DNA of 64,000 nucleotides from Epiperipatus broadwayi (taxonomy: Eukaryota > Onychophora > Udeonychophora > Euonychophora > Peripatidae): positions 11,163,224-11,227,223 of the forward strand of contig JAQFVV010012418.1 in NCBI GenBank assembly GCA_028023455.1. The letters are read 5' to 3'. Positions 1-11,829 of the stretch are shown here, piece after piece. Within the stretch, counting starts at the first letter, position 1. Each line of letters opens with the position of its first letter. Below the pieces are notes generated by a model. It worked only from the letters and a program-made list of their open reading frames with translations, ran no database searches and had not been told where the DNA came from. The translations under genes and the position numbers were made by a program.

Positions 1-358
1 AATAAATGATCTTTATGCCGTGATCGACTTATTAGAAAACCTTGCTGATTTTCATTAGCGGACAATGCGTCTTCTCCGGGAGGAGTCGTTCTAGAAACAA
101 TCATGCAACAACCTTGAGACACCTTAATGGTCCATGCTGGGAGTGTTGAGCTAGTGGGTGGGGTTAGACTTCGAAATCGTTTTGACATGATGTAAGGTGA
201 TGCGAGTAATTAAAATCAACTTAAATAATCGTATCTGGCGCCCCCTTATGTGGATCGTGAATAACTGTCGATGTAAGAAAATAAATAAAGCCTTACGCTA
301 TGTCATGTTTGTTCCGAAGCCCGTAATCTCGGGGATGGTGAGGGGGGTTACGGTTGCA
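1..358. other. Unassigned moderate-GC segment at window edge
   Basis: This stretch is visibly richer in G and C than the rest of the window and ends abruptly at a (AT)n tract at 359-380. It has no convincing reading frame. It could be the end of a mobile element cut by the window border, since it abuts the 3' end of a Penelope-like element through the AT tract. I do not recognise it. Confidence 0.3.
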
Positions 359-380
359 ATATATATATATATATATATAT
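359..380. repeat. (AT)n microsatellite
   Basis: Perfect AT dinucleotide run of about 11 units, directly adjoining the 3' end of the minus-strand Penelope-like element PLE1. TA-rich tracts border most of the elements in this window, so this is probably part of the original target site. Confidence 0.9.
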
Positions 381-1047
381 GATAAAAATTACCCCAAATC
401 CAAAACTCAAACAGGCAAGCCAAGAAAATAAAATCAAAAACACAACCAATGGTTTCACTGCTACAAGCAGATTGCTCAAGTGTGAAAAACTACAAAACAA
501 TACTACATTAATATTAAACAGTACCAAAAATTCCATTTACTTCCCATCTACCCTTAATATTAAAACAAACTTTCAAATAAGTTAATTGATTCAGAATAAT
601 AAAATAAAGATTCTTTAATTCTTCTTTTTATTTCATTTCTCTCAAAGAAGACAACCTTAGCTTCATCAAAATTAATAGTGTGGCCTGTATCTTTTTCATG
701 GACATACAAAGCAAAACTAAGATAATTATTTCTAATCCTACTTTTATATATCTTTATTATTTCATTTAAGCTCAAACTATTCTGACCAATAAAAACCTTA
801 CAAAAACAAGGAATAATATACACTACCCCAGGAATAATCTTCCTATAAAAATTTTCCTATGGATTATTTAATAAATTATGTGATGTAATACCCCTTTTCC
901 ATGCAATTTTCCTATTTCCAAACAAATTACTATTTTTACATACAATTTTGTAAGAATAAATACTTTTAACAAATTTATCAGAGTAGCCAACATTCAAATA
1001 ATTTTTATAAAATAGACCTTTCTGAAAACAAAGCTACACCAATAGAA
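381..1047 (-). mobile_element. PLE1, 3' part (Penelope-like element), interrupted
   Basis: Minus-strand 3' portion of a Penelope-like retroelement. It contains the GIY-YIG endonuclease region and 3' UTR and is colinear with PLE2 at 10,843-11,830. Compared with PLE2 it lacks about 75 bp near position 955. The element is broken at 1047/1048 by the LTR element; the rest continues at 8737. The break is visible because the PLE2 sequence around 11,825-11,850 reads straight through the junction, whereas here the flanks AGAA (1044-1047) and AGAA (8737-8740) are duplicated. Confidence 0.85.
560..823 (-). pseudogene. PLE1 GIY-YIG endonuclease domain (decayed)
   Basis: C-terminal endonuclease domain of the Penelope-like polyprotein, which in the family nicks DNA to prime reverse transcription. 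The reading shows MYIIPC followed by a Cys and the motif VFIGQ (degenerate YIG), then EKDTGHTINFDEAKVVF, the His-containing central block typical of Penelope GIY-YIG domains, then RIKES with the presumptive catalytic Glu. The sister copy in PLE2 gives the same order with VYIGQ. It is separated from its RT by the nested LTR element and is therefore non-functional. Confidence 0.85.
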
Positions 1048-2423
1048 TGAAGAAATCAATCTTAGCTTAAGATTGAGCTTCATGTTTCCACCTACTAACC
1101 TGTGTTTAAACCTTATATCCCATCCTGTTCCTTTTGTCGTGTATATATATTTTATGTATACATTTAAGATGCACACCTAAATTATAAAATTTTAACTTTT
1201 AAATTAACATTTTTATTATTATTAATTTTATGATTATAAATTCTTTTTATTAAAATACATACGTGCGGCTCATATATATATATATAAGAACAAAATACTA
1301 ATGAAATATTGATTTTTTTTGTAAATATTTTATTATATGTCATTTTTAAACTTTTTTCTTTTAAAGTACTTTTTTTATTAAAATGTTGGTTTTATAAAAA
1401 CCAAGATGGAAGATGCTACAGTTAATTGTCTAAAAATAATTAAAGGGTTGGAAACACAATTGTTTTAATCTGGGGAAGGTATTTTAATTAAAGTTTTTAC
1501 TTAAAATGGGGATTAAGATTAAAGATTTTCTTTTATAAACATTTTGTCAAATCTATTTCTAATCTGAAAATAGATTTCAATTTATTCTTGCACATTATCT
1601 TATTGTTGCATCTTCAAAAACAATTGATAAAGAAAATGTAAGAATTTTAAGATCAGAGATTATATTGTAAAGCTAAAAACCAAGTGATTAAAAGCATTCC
1701 AAAATACCTGGGCAGTTATAAAATGACTGAATTTTGAGTCACAAGATAGATTAGCCACTATTCAGAAAACAGATGAGCTACTATTGAAAGAACTGCAGTA
1801 AACATAACCTACACTGGTGTGAAAGTCCACCACCCTTCTTGGCCCTGTTGGGGCATCATCTGCTACTGCTATTATATCATGCTCCTTAGAATGAAGTAAA
1901 GGCCTGGTGGAGAACTTTGGAATGCTAAATAGAAGTTTGCTGCCACCAAGAATTCACTTGGATCCATTAAATGTTGTACTTTGAAAAACAGACTCTTAAA
2001 ATGGTGCAAGGTAAATTATTTCAAACCACCACCATTGAAACTAAGTCTAGCTTGCCTATCTAATCTCAAAGTCTATATCAATTTCTCCTAATGTAATATT
2101 TAACTTTGTGTCTTTTCAAATATGTAAAATGTAATTTGCTCTTAAATGATTTCTATATATTTAATTTTCTCTCATATGTTCTCATTTTTTTTAATTTTGA
2201 TGCTGTCATTTATTTATAGTTATTTATTACTTAATTTTATATGTCTATTTTAGTTATTATTAATATGCCAATTTCAAACAATCTGATGAGTTGAATTTCT
2301 AAAATCTTTTCTTTTTTTTAGTAAACCTTCATGAATCAAGATTATTAATGTCCCTTTAAAATATAATGGGTTATTAATTAATACACTCACCAGATTGCTT
2401 TTACATCAACATTTTGTTTGTGC

Positions 2424-2427
<4 letters not shown>

Positions 2428-2519
<92 letters not shown>
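2428..2519. repeat. (TA)n microsatellite in 5' LTR
   Basis: About 46 TA units; the matching tract in the 3' LTR (6869-6925) is clearly shorter and ends in a degenerate AT stretch, so the tracts have changed length since insertion. Confidence 0.95.
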
Positions 2520-2522
<3 letters not shown>

Positions 2523-3414
2523 TAACTCTGGATTTTCTACCCAGGGTAAATCCAGAACATAAGCTTATTAATGCTTTGAAATCTTTTAAAATGTTGTTTT
2601 ATTAAATTCTGAAAGAGTGACCCATTAATTATTTTTTATAACTGCCAGTCTTCTTTTATTTTCCATACTCTTAAAATTTCAAACATTGTATTTAAATATT
2701 CCAGTTACTATAAAAACCATGACAGTGGGATTGAATTATTTTAAATATCAGAAAAGGAAAAGGGGGTAAATTTTAATATTTTACTATTTTAGTTATTAAG
2801 TAAATCTTAATGTTTCTTTTACTAGATAAAATCTTAATGTATATTTATTTAGGAAAATCTTTCTCTATATATATATAACTGCATAGCATATTATTTGCTT
2901 AAATTATGGTATTCAAAGAAGGGTAATTTATTTTTAAAGCAATAAATCATATTTCATGTCATTAGTGACATTCATTTGTACTGCGTTACTGACATTCGAC
3001 CTGATCTTCATGTTTTTATATATATGTGCTTCTTAATCTGGGGGTTGCGACAAGATCTAACCCATAGATTTCTCGTTATGTCCTGTCCCATGGGGATTTA
3101 TTCCATATAACATGCTCTGATGGTGATTCCATAAGTTTGGCACACACTACGCATATCTACTTTCTTTGTATAAAAGGGCCTCTGGTGGTGATCCCTAAGT
3201 CTGGCACACGCTATGGCTACTCACTTTTTTTGTATCAAAGGCCTGCACATAGGCGATGACCACGGCATGCCTATCCACTTTGTTTTTGTCCAGAAACATG
3301 ACTTTTCCTGTTATTTTTAGGCTATTATGTCAGCACTGCAAACTTCTTCATATTATTATTTCTTTTGCTTCATGACCCAGTTTTAATGCTCTAGTATTGA
3401 AATTGCACTCTGCT

Positions 3415-3417
<3 letters not shown>

Positions 3418-3465
<48 letters not shown>
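3418..3465. repeat. (TA)n microsatellite in 5' LTR
   Basis: About 24 TA units, allelic to the shorter tract at 7844-7879 in the 3' LTR. Confidence 0.95.
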
Positions 3466-3468
<3 letters not shown>

Positions 3469-4338
3469 GCCGAATATTATTAACTTTATTAATTTATAAT
3501 GTTATTGCAATCTTATTATACAGTCCCACCGTCATAATGTATTACTGTATTAAAGAATATATGCCTTGGGGAAAATAAAGCATTTTTCTTACCTGCACTA
3601 ATTAAGAGAATTTTCATTAAATGTTTTGTCATATAATCAAATGTAATTTTCAAATGTGTTTTACTTATTTCCACGACCATAATGGCATGAAAATAGTTTT
3701 CTTATATATATAATGTATATAATGAATAGCGGAATGCTCCCCAAAATAATGTTAGTCACTATGTTTCAGAACCATAAATCAATGCGTGAATTGCCATATT
3801 ATGTAATTCCTTCTAATAGTTGATTGGCATTTTAATATTGGACCCAGCAAAGATGTGGGCTTATTTATAATATATAATTTAGCTAATAAAAAGCATATGA
3901 GAAATAATAGTGTGAATGACACTATGTAATCATCTACCACTTGCTCATTCATGCACACACTAATGTTTATAATTCAGTCCTAATGTATAATAATTTGTCA
4001 TTATATTAAACTATATTTTTATTGTCTAACTTATTTGAGTAATTCGAATTCTTCTGTTCTCCACTTCCAAAAGTACAGCCATGCTGATATATATTTTAGT
4101 TTAGTCATAGTTAATAGATGTCTCATTGCTTTGCTCAACTTTGGTAATCGGCCGGATTAAAATTAATTTTCATGTGCCATCACTATTATGTTATTCATTA
4201 GGTGTTTGGTCTGGGGCTTAGAGAGTGGGTTCGAATTCAGGCTGGTCCTTGATCTAAATCTTGGGCTTGACTGGGTTTGAAGTACATTTTGTGAGTTCCA
4301 GCTCATGTTATATGGATAAACATGTTTTGACCAGTGCA

Positions 4339-5469
4339 TAGGATTTTTCTCCGCGTTTGACACCTACAATGTGAGGCGTCGATATAAATATCCACATACC
4401 CCGAGTACTGAATTCTGTTTTTATGTATTTTTTAAAAAAAGTTGTAAGAGATATAGCTTTTTCTCTCCATGTTTGGTATGTTTAAAATAATGTGTTCAAA
4501 GTGTAAAGAATTTAGAATGTGTATTAATTTTTTTTTCAACTTTTATCCAGTTTATTTTTGTTTCTCTTTTTTCCAATGGTGTGTATAGTACTATGTAGTG
4601 TATATAGATGCATGTGTGTGTAAAATCTATGTACTTGTATATGTAGTGCTGCGTATATATGTACATAGGTGTGTATGTGCGATGTGTAGGTACAATGTAA
4701 TATCTCAAAAGAGAATTGATGTGTTTGAAAATTTTTTATATGTATTGCAGTGCTATATATTTTTTTGGAAACTCATATGTCTGGAGAAATTGTGTTGTAT
4801 CTCAAGCATAAAAGCTCGAAAAACTTTTTCCCATAAGTATAGTACATATGTATTTTTTTTTCAATGTAATTATTTACATACCTGAGTCATACATAGAGTT
4901 GTTTGTTTTTGAGACATATAAAAATGTGTATAATTTCTAAATCATTGATCACTCTGTGTTAGCTGGCACCTTTATAAAAAGAAATTTTGCTAACCAGTAG
5001 TGAGTCAAATGCAAAAATGTTGGAAGTGGAGGGTTCAAACTCAGAAAAAAATTATTGAGAGCATTTTTTTTTATTTAATGCTATAATGTAAAATTCTAAA
5101 CATGTAATAACCAGACTATAAGTTTTCTTTTTCAGATGCAAGAGTGCAACCAAGAGAAACCAAAAGGTGAAATGACTAGATTAGTATAAAATCTTAAATA
5201 TTTTTTCTTCCAGCAAGCAAAAGATAAAATTTTCAGCTAAGCTATAGTTGGGCAGATATATATAAAGTGGTGGAGCAGTGAGTGGTTAGGCAGGAAATTC
5301 TTTTTCTTAAAACAAGGTGAAATAACAGAACACTTAACTCAGCAAAAAAAATGAAATGTACATATAAATTTTTTTTTCATTGTACTTTTGATCGTCGCTT
5401 GAAAACTCCTAGTCAAGGCATTTTTTTTTCAATGTTTTGTTTTTTCATTTCATTGTATGTGCGGAGAAA
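4339..5469 (+). other. Interior of nested LTR element, non-coding
   Basis: The 1131 bp between the LTRs carries no recognisable gag, protease, RT, RNase H or integrase. No convincing tRNA primer-binding site follows the first LTR. The 3' part is T-rich (5370-5460) and ends in a purine-rich run just before the second LTR, resembling the corresponding part of the element at 50,704-57,618. Confidence 0.7.
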
Positions 5470-6866
5470 TGAAGCAGTCAATCTTAGCTTAAGATTGAGC
5501 ATCATGTTTCCACCTACTAACCTGAGTTTTAACCCTATATCCCATCCCACTCCTTTTGTCGTGTATATATATATATATTATGTATACATTTGAGATGCGC
5601 ACCTAAATTATAAAATTTCAACTTTTAAATTAACATTTTTATTATTATTAATTTTATGATTATTAATTCTTTTATTAAAATATATAGGTGCGACTCATAT
5701 ATATATATATATGAGCAAAATACTAACAAAATATTGATTTTTTTGTAAATATTTTATTATATGTCATTTTCAAACTTTTTCCTTTTAAAGTACTTTTTTT
5801 ATTAAAATGTATGTTTTATAAAAACCAAGATGGAAGATGCTACAGTTAATTGTCTAAAAATAATTAAAGGGCTGGAAACATAATTCTTTTAATCAGGGGA
5901 AGGTATTTTAATTAAAGTTTTTACTTAAAATGAGGATTAAGATTAAAGATTTTCTTTTATAAACATTTTGTCAAATCTATTTCTAATCTGAAAATAGATT
6001 TGAATTTATTCTTGGACGTTATATTACTGTTGCATCTTCAAAAACAATTGAGAAAAAAAAGTAAGAATTTTAAGATCAGAGATTAGATTGTAAAGCTAAA
6101 AACTAAGTGATTAAAAGCATTCCAAAACACCTGGGCAGTTATAAAATGACTGAATTTTGAGTTACAAGATAGATTAACCACTACTCAGAAAACAGATGAG
6201 CTACTATTGAAAGAACTGCAGTGAACATAACCTATGCTGGTGTGAAAGTTAAAAAAATAATGATGTAGTAGTAAGTCCACCACCCTTCTCGGTCCTGTTG
6301 GGTCATCATCTGCCACTGCTGTTATATTATGCTCCCTAGAATGAAGTAAAGGCCCGATGGAGAACTTTGGAATTCTAAATAGAAGTTTGCTGCCACCAAG
6401 AAGAATTCACTTGGATCCATTAAATGTTGTACTTTGAAAAACGAACTCTTAAAATGGTGCAAGGTAAATTATTTCAAACCGCCATCATTGAAACTAAATC
6501 TAGCTTGCCTATCTAATCTCAAAGTCTATATCAATGTCTCCTAATGTAATATTTAACTTTGTGTGTTTTCAAATATGTAAAATGTAATTTGCTCTTAAAT
6601 CATTTCTATATATTTAATTTTCTCTCATTTTCTTTAATTTTGGTGTGGTCATTTATTTATAGTTATTTATTACTTAATTTTATATGTCTATTTTAGTTAT
6701 TATTAATATGCCAATTTCAAACAATCTGACGAGTTGAATTTCTAAAATCTTTTCTTTTTTTTAAGTAAACCTTCGTGAATCAAGATTATTAACATCCCTT
6801 TAAAATATAATGCATTATTAATTAATACACTCACCAGATGTTTTTACATCAACATTTTGTTTATGC

Positions 6867-6868
<2 letters not shown>

Positions 6869-6925
<57 letters not shown>
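6869..6925. repeat. (TA)n microsatellite in 3' LTR
   Basis: Shorter counterpart of 2428-2519. Confidence 0.9.
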
Positions 6926-6928
<3 letters not shown>

Positions 6929-7842
6929 ATATATATAAATATAAAAAAATTTGTTTAACTCTGGATTTTCTACCTGGGGTAAATCCAGAACTTAAGCTAA
7001 TTAATGCTTAGAAATCTTTTAAAATGTTGTTTTATTAAATTCTGAAAGAGTGACCCATTAATTATTTTTTATAACTGCCAGTCTTCTTTTATTTTCCATA
7101 CTCTTAAAATTTCAAATATTGTATTTAAATATTCCATAAAAACCATGATGGTGGGATTGAATTATTTTAAATATCAAAAAAGGAAAAGGGGGTAAATTTT
7201 AATATTTTACTATTTTAGTCATTAAGTAAATCTTAATGTTTCTTTTACTGGATAAAATCTTAATGTATATTTCTTTAGGAAAATCTTTCTGTATATATAT
7301 ATATATAACTGCATAGCATATTATTTGTCTAAATTATGGTATTCTAACAAGGGTCATTTATTTTTAAAGCAATAAATCTTATTTCATGTCGTTAGTGACA
7401 TTCATTCATACTGTGTTACTGACATTCGGCCTGATCTTCATGTTTTTATATATATGTGCTTTTTAATCTGGGGGTTGTGACAAGATCTAACCCATAGATT
7501 TCTCATTATGTCCTGTCCCATGGAGATTTATTCTATATAACATGCCTATGGCAGTGATCCCATAAGTTTGGCACATGCTATGCATATCTATTTTCTTTGT
7601 ATAAAATGGCCTCTGGTGGTGATCCCTAAGTTTGGCACACACTATGCCAACCCACTTTCTTTGTATCAAAGGCCTGCATGTCAGCGATGACCACAGCATG
7701 CCTATCCACTTCGTTTTCATCTGGAAGCATGACTTTTCCTGTTATTTTTATGCTATTATGTCAGCACTGCAAACTTCTTTGTATTATTTCTTTTGCTTTA
7801 TGACCCAGTTTTAGTGCTCTAATATTGAAATTGTGCTCTGCT

Positions 7843-7843
<1 letters not shown>

Positions 7844-7879
<36 letters not shown>
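7844..7879. repeat. (TA)n microsatellite in 3' LTR
   Basis: Shorter counterpart of 3418-3465. Confidence 0.9.
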
Positions 7880-7882
<3 letters not shown>

Positions 7883-8736
7883 GGCCGAATATTATTAACT
7901 TTATTAATTTATAATGTTATTGCAATCTTATTATACAGTCCCACCATCGTAATGTATTACTGTATTAAAGAATATATGCCTTGGGGAAAATAAAGCATTT
8001 TTCTTACCAGCGCTAATTAAGAGAATTTTCATTAAATGTTTTGTCATATAATAAAATGTAATTTTCAAATGTGTTTTACTTATTTTCACGACTGTAATGA
8101 TGTGAAAATAGTTTTCTTATATATATAATGAATCTCGGAATGCTCCCCAAAATAATGTTTGTCACCATGTTTCAGAACTGTAAATCAAAGCGTAAATGGC
8201 CATATTATGTAATTTCTTCTAATAGTTGATTGGCATCTTAATATTGGACCCACCAAAGATGTGTGCTTATTTATAATATATAATTTAACTAATAAAGTGC
8301 ATATGAGAAATAATAGTGTGAATGACACTATGTAATCATCTACTGCTTGCTCATTCACACACACACACACACTAATGTATACAATTCAGTCATAATTTAT
8401 AATAATTTGTCATTACATTAAACTATATTTTTATTGTCTAACTTATTTGAGTAGTTCAAATTCCTCTTTTCTCCACTTCCAAAAGTACAGCCATGCTGAT
8501 ATATGTTTTAGTTTAGTCATAGTTAATAGATGTCTCATTGTTTTGCTCAGTTTTACTAGTTGGCCAGATTAAAATTAATTCTCATGTACCATCACTTTTG
8601 TGTTTGATCTGGGGCTTAGAGAGTGGATTCGAATTCAGGCTGGTCCCTGATCTAAATCTCGGGCTTGACTGGGTTTGAAGTACATTTTGTGAGTTTCAGC
8701 TCATGTTAGATGGATAAACATGTTTTGACCGGTACA

Positions 8737-10840
8737 AGAATTACTTAATTTCTGATTTCTATAACTATAATTTCTTAAAGCAGCTACTTATGAGATGCAG
8801 ACTGATATCTATCAGATTTAAGTATTGTTATTAATTCTTTACTTTTAACATAATGACAACATACTAAACAATTAGTCTTTATATTTCTAATCACCAAAAG
8901 ATCTAAAAATTTTAATGTAACAAAATCTAATCTACCTCCTTCTACTACATATTTTATAGAAGGATCAAAACAATTAAACTCATTTACCCTTTCCTTCAAT
9001 TTATCATTCTCAACTACAAACAGAAAATCATCCACATATCTAACAAATAACTTTAAATATAAACAATTCTTTTTTATAATAATTTCCTCTTCTAAATAAT
9101 TAATATAAGCTGAACAAATTAAAGGAGAAATAATATAATCTATTATCAACCCTTCCTTAATTTTATAAAATTACCATTATAAGTAAAATACATAGAATCC
9201 TCTAATAATAAAAACAAATCTTTGATTACTTTTAATTTTATTTTTTTAAACAAAGATCCCTGCTTAACCAACACAGACATAAGAACATCAATACTGTTTA
9301 ATCTATTAACAGACTGATACATATTCTCAATATCTAAACTACCAAATACCCAGTTTCTTTCCATTTTAAAATTATTAATCTTATCAAAATTTTCAAAAGA
9401 AGAAGAAACTGTATAATGACCAGAAACATCAAATTGTTATAAAAATTATTCAAGAATCTAGAAATACCTTGTACAATACTATCTGTAAAATCAAAAATAA
9501 ATCTTAAATAAAAAACATTTTTATGAGTCTTAATATTCACATATGTCTTAGCTGATATGAAATAATTTGGATAAGATTTTAAATAATCTAATCTATTAAA
9601 AATTTTAAATTTACCATTTTTTTCATATTTATCAACTTTCTTTTAATCACATTATCTGGAACTTTTTCTGAAAATATATATTTATCATTATTTAATTCTC
9701 TACCCATTTTCACACTGAACTCATCTCCTTTCATAATGACAAACCGACCAGCTTTGTCTTCACAAGAAATTTTCACATCATTAGCAATTAACCTATCTTT
9801 AAGATGTCTAACCTCAGCTGGATTACCAATAAATTTTTCTTTTTTTTAAGCTTTTATTTAAAAGCAATTGAATGCCAACATTCTGCTTATCACTCAAATT
9901 ACTAGATTCAATATACAAAATTGTATCAAAAACTATATTTTTTGAATGAAAAGGAACAAAATTAGGGCCTTTACTAAGAATCTCTAATCTCTATCATTTA
10001 ACTTAATATCAGAAAGATTAACAATATTATTAATAGAAACATTACACTCATACACCTATCACTACAATAAACTTTATTCATTTTTCCAAACAAACATTTT
10101 AATTTGCTTTTATACTTTCTACAATAGAAATTTGACCTATTTTCTCTAAACTGCCTAATAAAAAAATTTAAAATCAAATAATTAAAATCTTGCCTCTTGT
10201 CTAAACAATACCTATTTCTTTTATATTCATAAATAAATTTGTAAAATTTAATATAAAAAATTTCCAAAAAACTATTCAAAATATATATTTCCAAATTAAG
10301 AGCAAAATTTCTATTTTTAAGCAACTTTTTATTCTTCTTAAAATTAATAATACATCTCCTAGGAAAAATATTAAATTCCCTACATTTAAAAAAAAAATCT
10401 GCCATCTGAATGATTCTATCCTATCATCAATCTAGATAACTTTTTAATCCTCCTAATATCATTCAATGGAAAATTATTAAAAACTAAACCCCACAACCTC
10501 ATAGTAAAAATCAACTACAAATAAAAAATGCACATCTAAATTAACAAACAACCAGAAAAAAAAAACATACATATTTTTTATTATAAGTTTTTAATTTTTA
10601 TACTAAATTATTTTATAACACAACTTTCTAACCAACAAATATTACAAAACAAAACAAACCTGTAAATAAACACAAACCTATACTCTTTCAACAACACTCA
10701 TTCAACAAATTTAACATATAAAAATAAAATAAAACATAAACCTTTACACTATATCAGCAAAATTACCACTTAAATGCAAAGAATCTCATCAAAATGTAAA
10801 CATTATAAGCATAAAGCTAACCTAGTTAATAAATAATTAA
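8737..10840 (-). mobile_element. PLE1, 5' part (Penelope-like element)
   Basis: The continuation of PLE1 after the LTR insertion. Read on the minus strand it holds the 5' leader (about 10,406-10,840), an N-terminal coding region and the reverse transcriptase. Removing the LTR element leaves a unit of about 2.8 kb, a normal size for a Penelope-like element. The 5' end adjoins the 3' end of PLE2, so the two copies lie in tandem in the same orientation, an arrangement common in this family. Confidence 0.8.
8784..10405 (-). pseudogene. PLE1 N-terminal region and reverse transcriptase (broken)
   Basis: Penelope-type reverse transcriptase, read from 10,405 down to 8,784 in several frames. Order seen: a basic N-terminal region (10,405-9,998); a segment with DKAGRFVIM (9776-9588); NIKTHK and LRFIFDFTDS (9540-9334), matching the conserved lead-in to Penelope RT; GSLDIENMYQSVN, the palm block; and VRYVDDFLFV with the catalytic YVDD near 9030. 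FLDLLVIR then leads into the thumb and linker. At least four frame changes or stops separate these blocks, so the gene is dead. The C-terminal GIY-YIG lies at 560-823 beyond the LTR insertion. PLE2 gives an independent copy of the same blocks. Confidence 0.85.
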
Positions 10841-10967
10841 AATTACCCCAAATCCAAAACTCAAACAGACTAGCCAAGAAAATAAAATCAGAAATACAAC
10901 CAATGATTTCACTGCTACATACAGACTTCTTAATTGTTAAGAACTATAAAACAACACCATGTTTATA

Positions 10968-11267
10968 TTAAACATCAATTCCATTTACTTCCCATCTACT
11001 CTTAATATTAAAATAAGTTTTAAATAAGTTGATTGCTTCAGAATAATAAATTTTCAATAATAAAGATTCTTTAATTCTTTTTTTTATTTCATTTTTATCA
11101 AAGAAGACAACCTTAGCTTCATCAAAATTAATAGTGTGGTCTGTATCTTTTTCATGGACATGTAAAGTAGAACTAAGATATTTATTTGTAATCCTACTTT
11201 TATGTATCTTTATTCTTTCATTTAAGCTCAAACTACTCTGTCCTATATAAACCTTCTTACAAAACAA
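10968..11267 (-). pseudogene. PLE2 GIY-YIG endonuclease domain
   Basis: Better preserved copy of the Penelope endonuclease. KKVYIGQSS gives the YIG motif, LNERIKIHKSRI the following basic helix, HEKDTDHTINFDEAKVVF the His block, and KKRIKESLL the segment with the presumed catalytic Glu; WEVNG lies near the C-terminus. The GIY half (GVAYIISC) lies just upstream at about 11,270-11,300 in another frame, so there is a frameshift between GIY and YIG. Length and order match the endonuclease of canonical Penelope elements. Confidence 0.85.
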
Positions 11268-11539
11268 GAGATAATATACGCTACACCAGAAATAGTCTTC
11301 CTATCAAAAATTTCCTTTGTATTATTTAATAAATAATTCAAAGTAATACCCCTTTTCTAAACTATTTTCTTATTTCCAAACAAATTACTATTTTTACATA
11401 CAATTTTATAAGAAGACAATTTAAATGATGAAGAAATTCAATCATATTTTTCTTTATTTTTTACATCTTTACAAATATTACTATTAAATAAAATACTTTT
11501 AAAAAATGTATCAGAGTAGCCAACACTCATATAGTTTTT

Positions 11540-11748
11540 ACATTCATATCGGCTTTTTCAAACCAAATTGTGCAAATGCTTTTTGCGAGTGTTAAATAAT
11601 AAATGAATAACCTCTGACTCATACAAGATATAGAATTTATGCAGCAATAAAATTCTATATCTTGTATGGGTCAGAGGTTATTCATTTATTATTTAACACT
11701 CGCAAAAAGCGTTTGCACAATTTGGTTTGAAAAAGCCGATATGAATGT
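11540..11748. mobile_element. Hairpin (MITE-like) insertion in PLE2
   Basis: A near-perfect inverted repeat: two arms of about 97 bp (11,540-11,637 and 11,650-11,748) around a ~12-bp loop, with termini ACATTCATATCGGC and its complement. It interrupts PLE2, since PLE1 (about 985-1010) reads through the same place. The insertion seems to include about 40 further bases to 11,790. It is bordered by similar ATATAGTTTTTA / ATATAATTTTTA sequences that may be an imperfect target duplication. There is no coding capacity. Confidence 0.75.
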
Positions 11749-11829
11749 GATTACAATTGTATACAGACACTATAAAAAATAAATGCTGATTTATATAATT
11801 TTTATAAAATTGGTTTTCTGAAACAAAGC

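Larger units (their letters stand above)
1048..4338 (+). repeat. LTR, 5' copy of nested element
   Basis: About 3.29 kb, TG...CA boundaries. It aligns end to end with 5470-8736, with scattered substitutions and small indels. It contains two long (TA)n tracts (2428-2519, 3418-3465) and a short degenerate ~63-bp tandem repeat near 3110-3300 built around TTTGGCACAC and CTTTGTAT. No coding capacity was seen. Confidence 0.9.
1048..8736 (+). mobile_element. Nested LTR retrotransposon with giant LTRs, non-coding interior (LARD-like)
   Basis: Two direct repeats of about 3.29 kb (1048-4338) and 3.27 kb (5470-8736) flank a 1.13 kb interior. Both repeats begin TGAAG and end CA. The 4-bp sequence AGAA is duplicated at 1044-1047 and 8737-8740, and the host Penelope element is continuous across it. 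Purine-rich GCGGAGAAA directly precedes the second LTR, as a polypurine tract would. No gag or pol frame is visible, so the element must depend on proteins supplied in trans. The orientation is inferred from the polypurine tract and from the shared termini with the Gypsy element at 50,704. LTRs this long with so small an interior resemble large retrotransposon derivatives. Confidence 0.85.
5470..8736 (+). repeat. LTR, 3' copy of nested element
   Basis: About 3.27 kb, begins TGAAGCAGTC and ends GGTACA. The ~63-bp degenerate tandem repeat is clear here at about 7551-7740 (three units sharing TTTGGCACA and CTTTGTAT). The shared ends TGAAGCAGTC and GGTACA also occur on the LTRs of the Gypsy element at 50,704, which links the two families. 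Confidence 0.9.

Noticed and set aside
5100-5470. Coding interior in the nested LTR element
   Set aside because: The 80-codon frame at 5351-5593 crosses into the LTR and shows no gag or pol motif.
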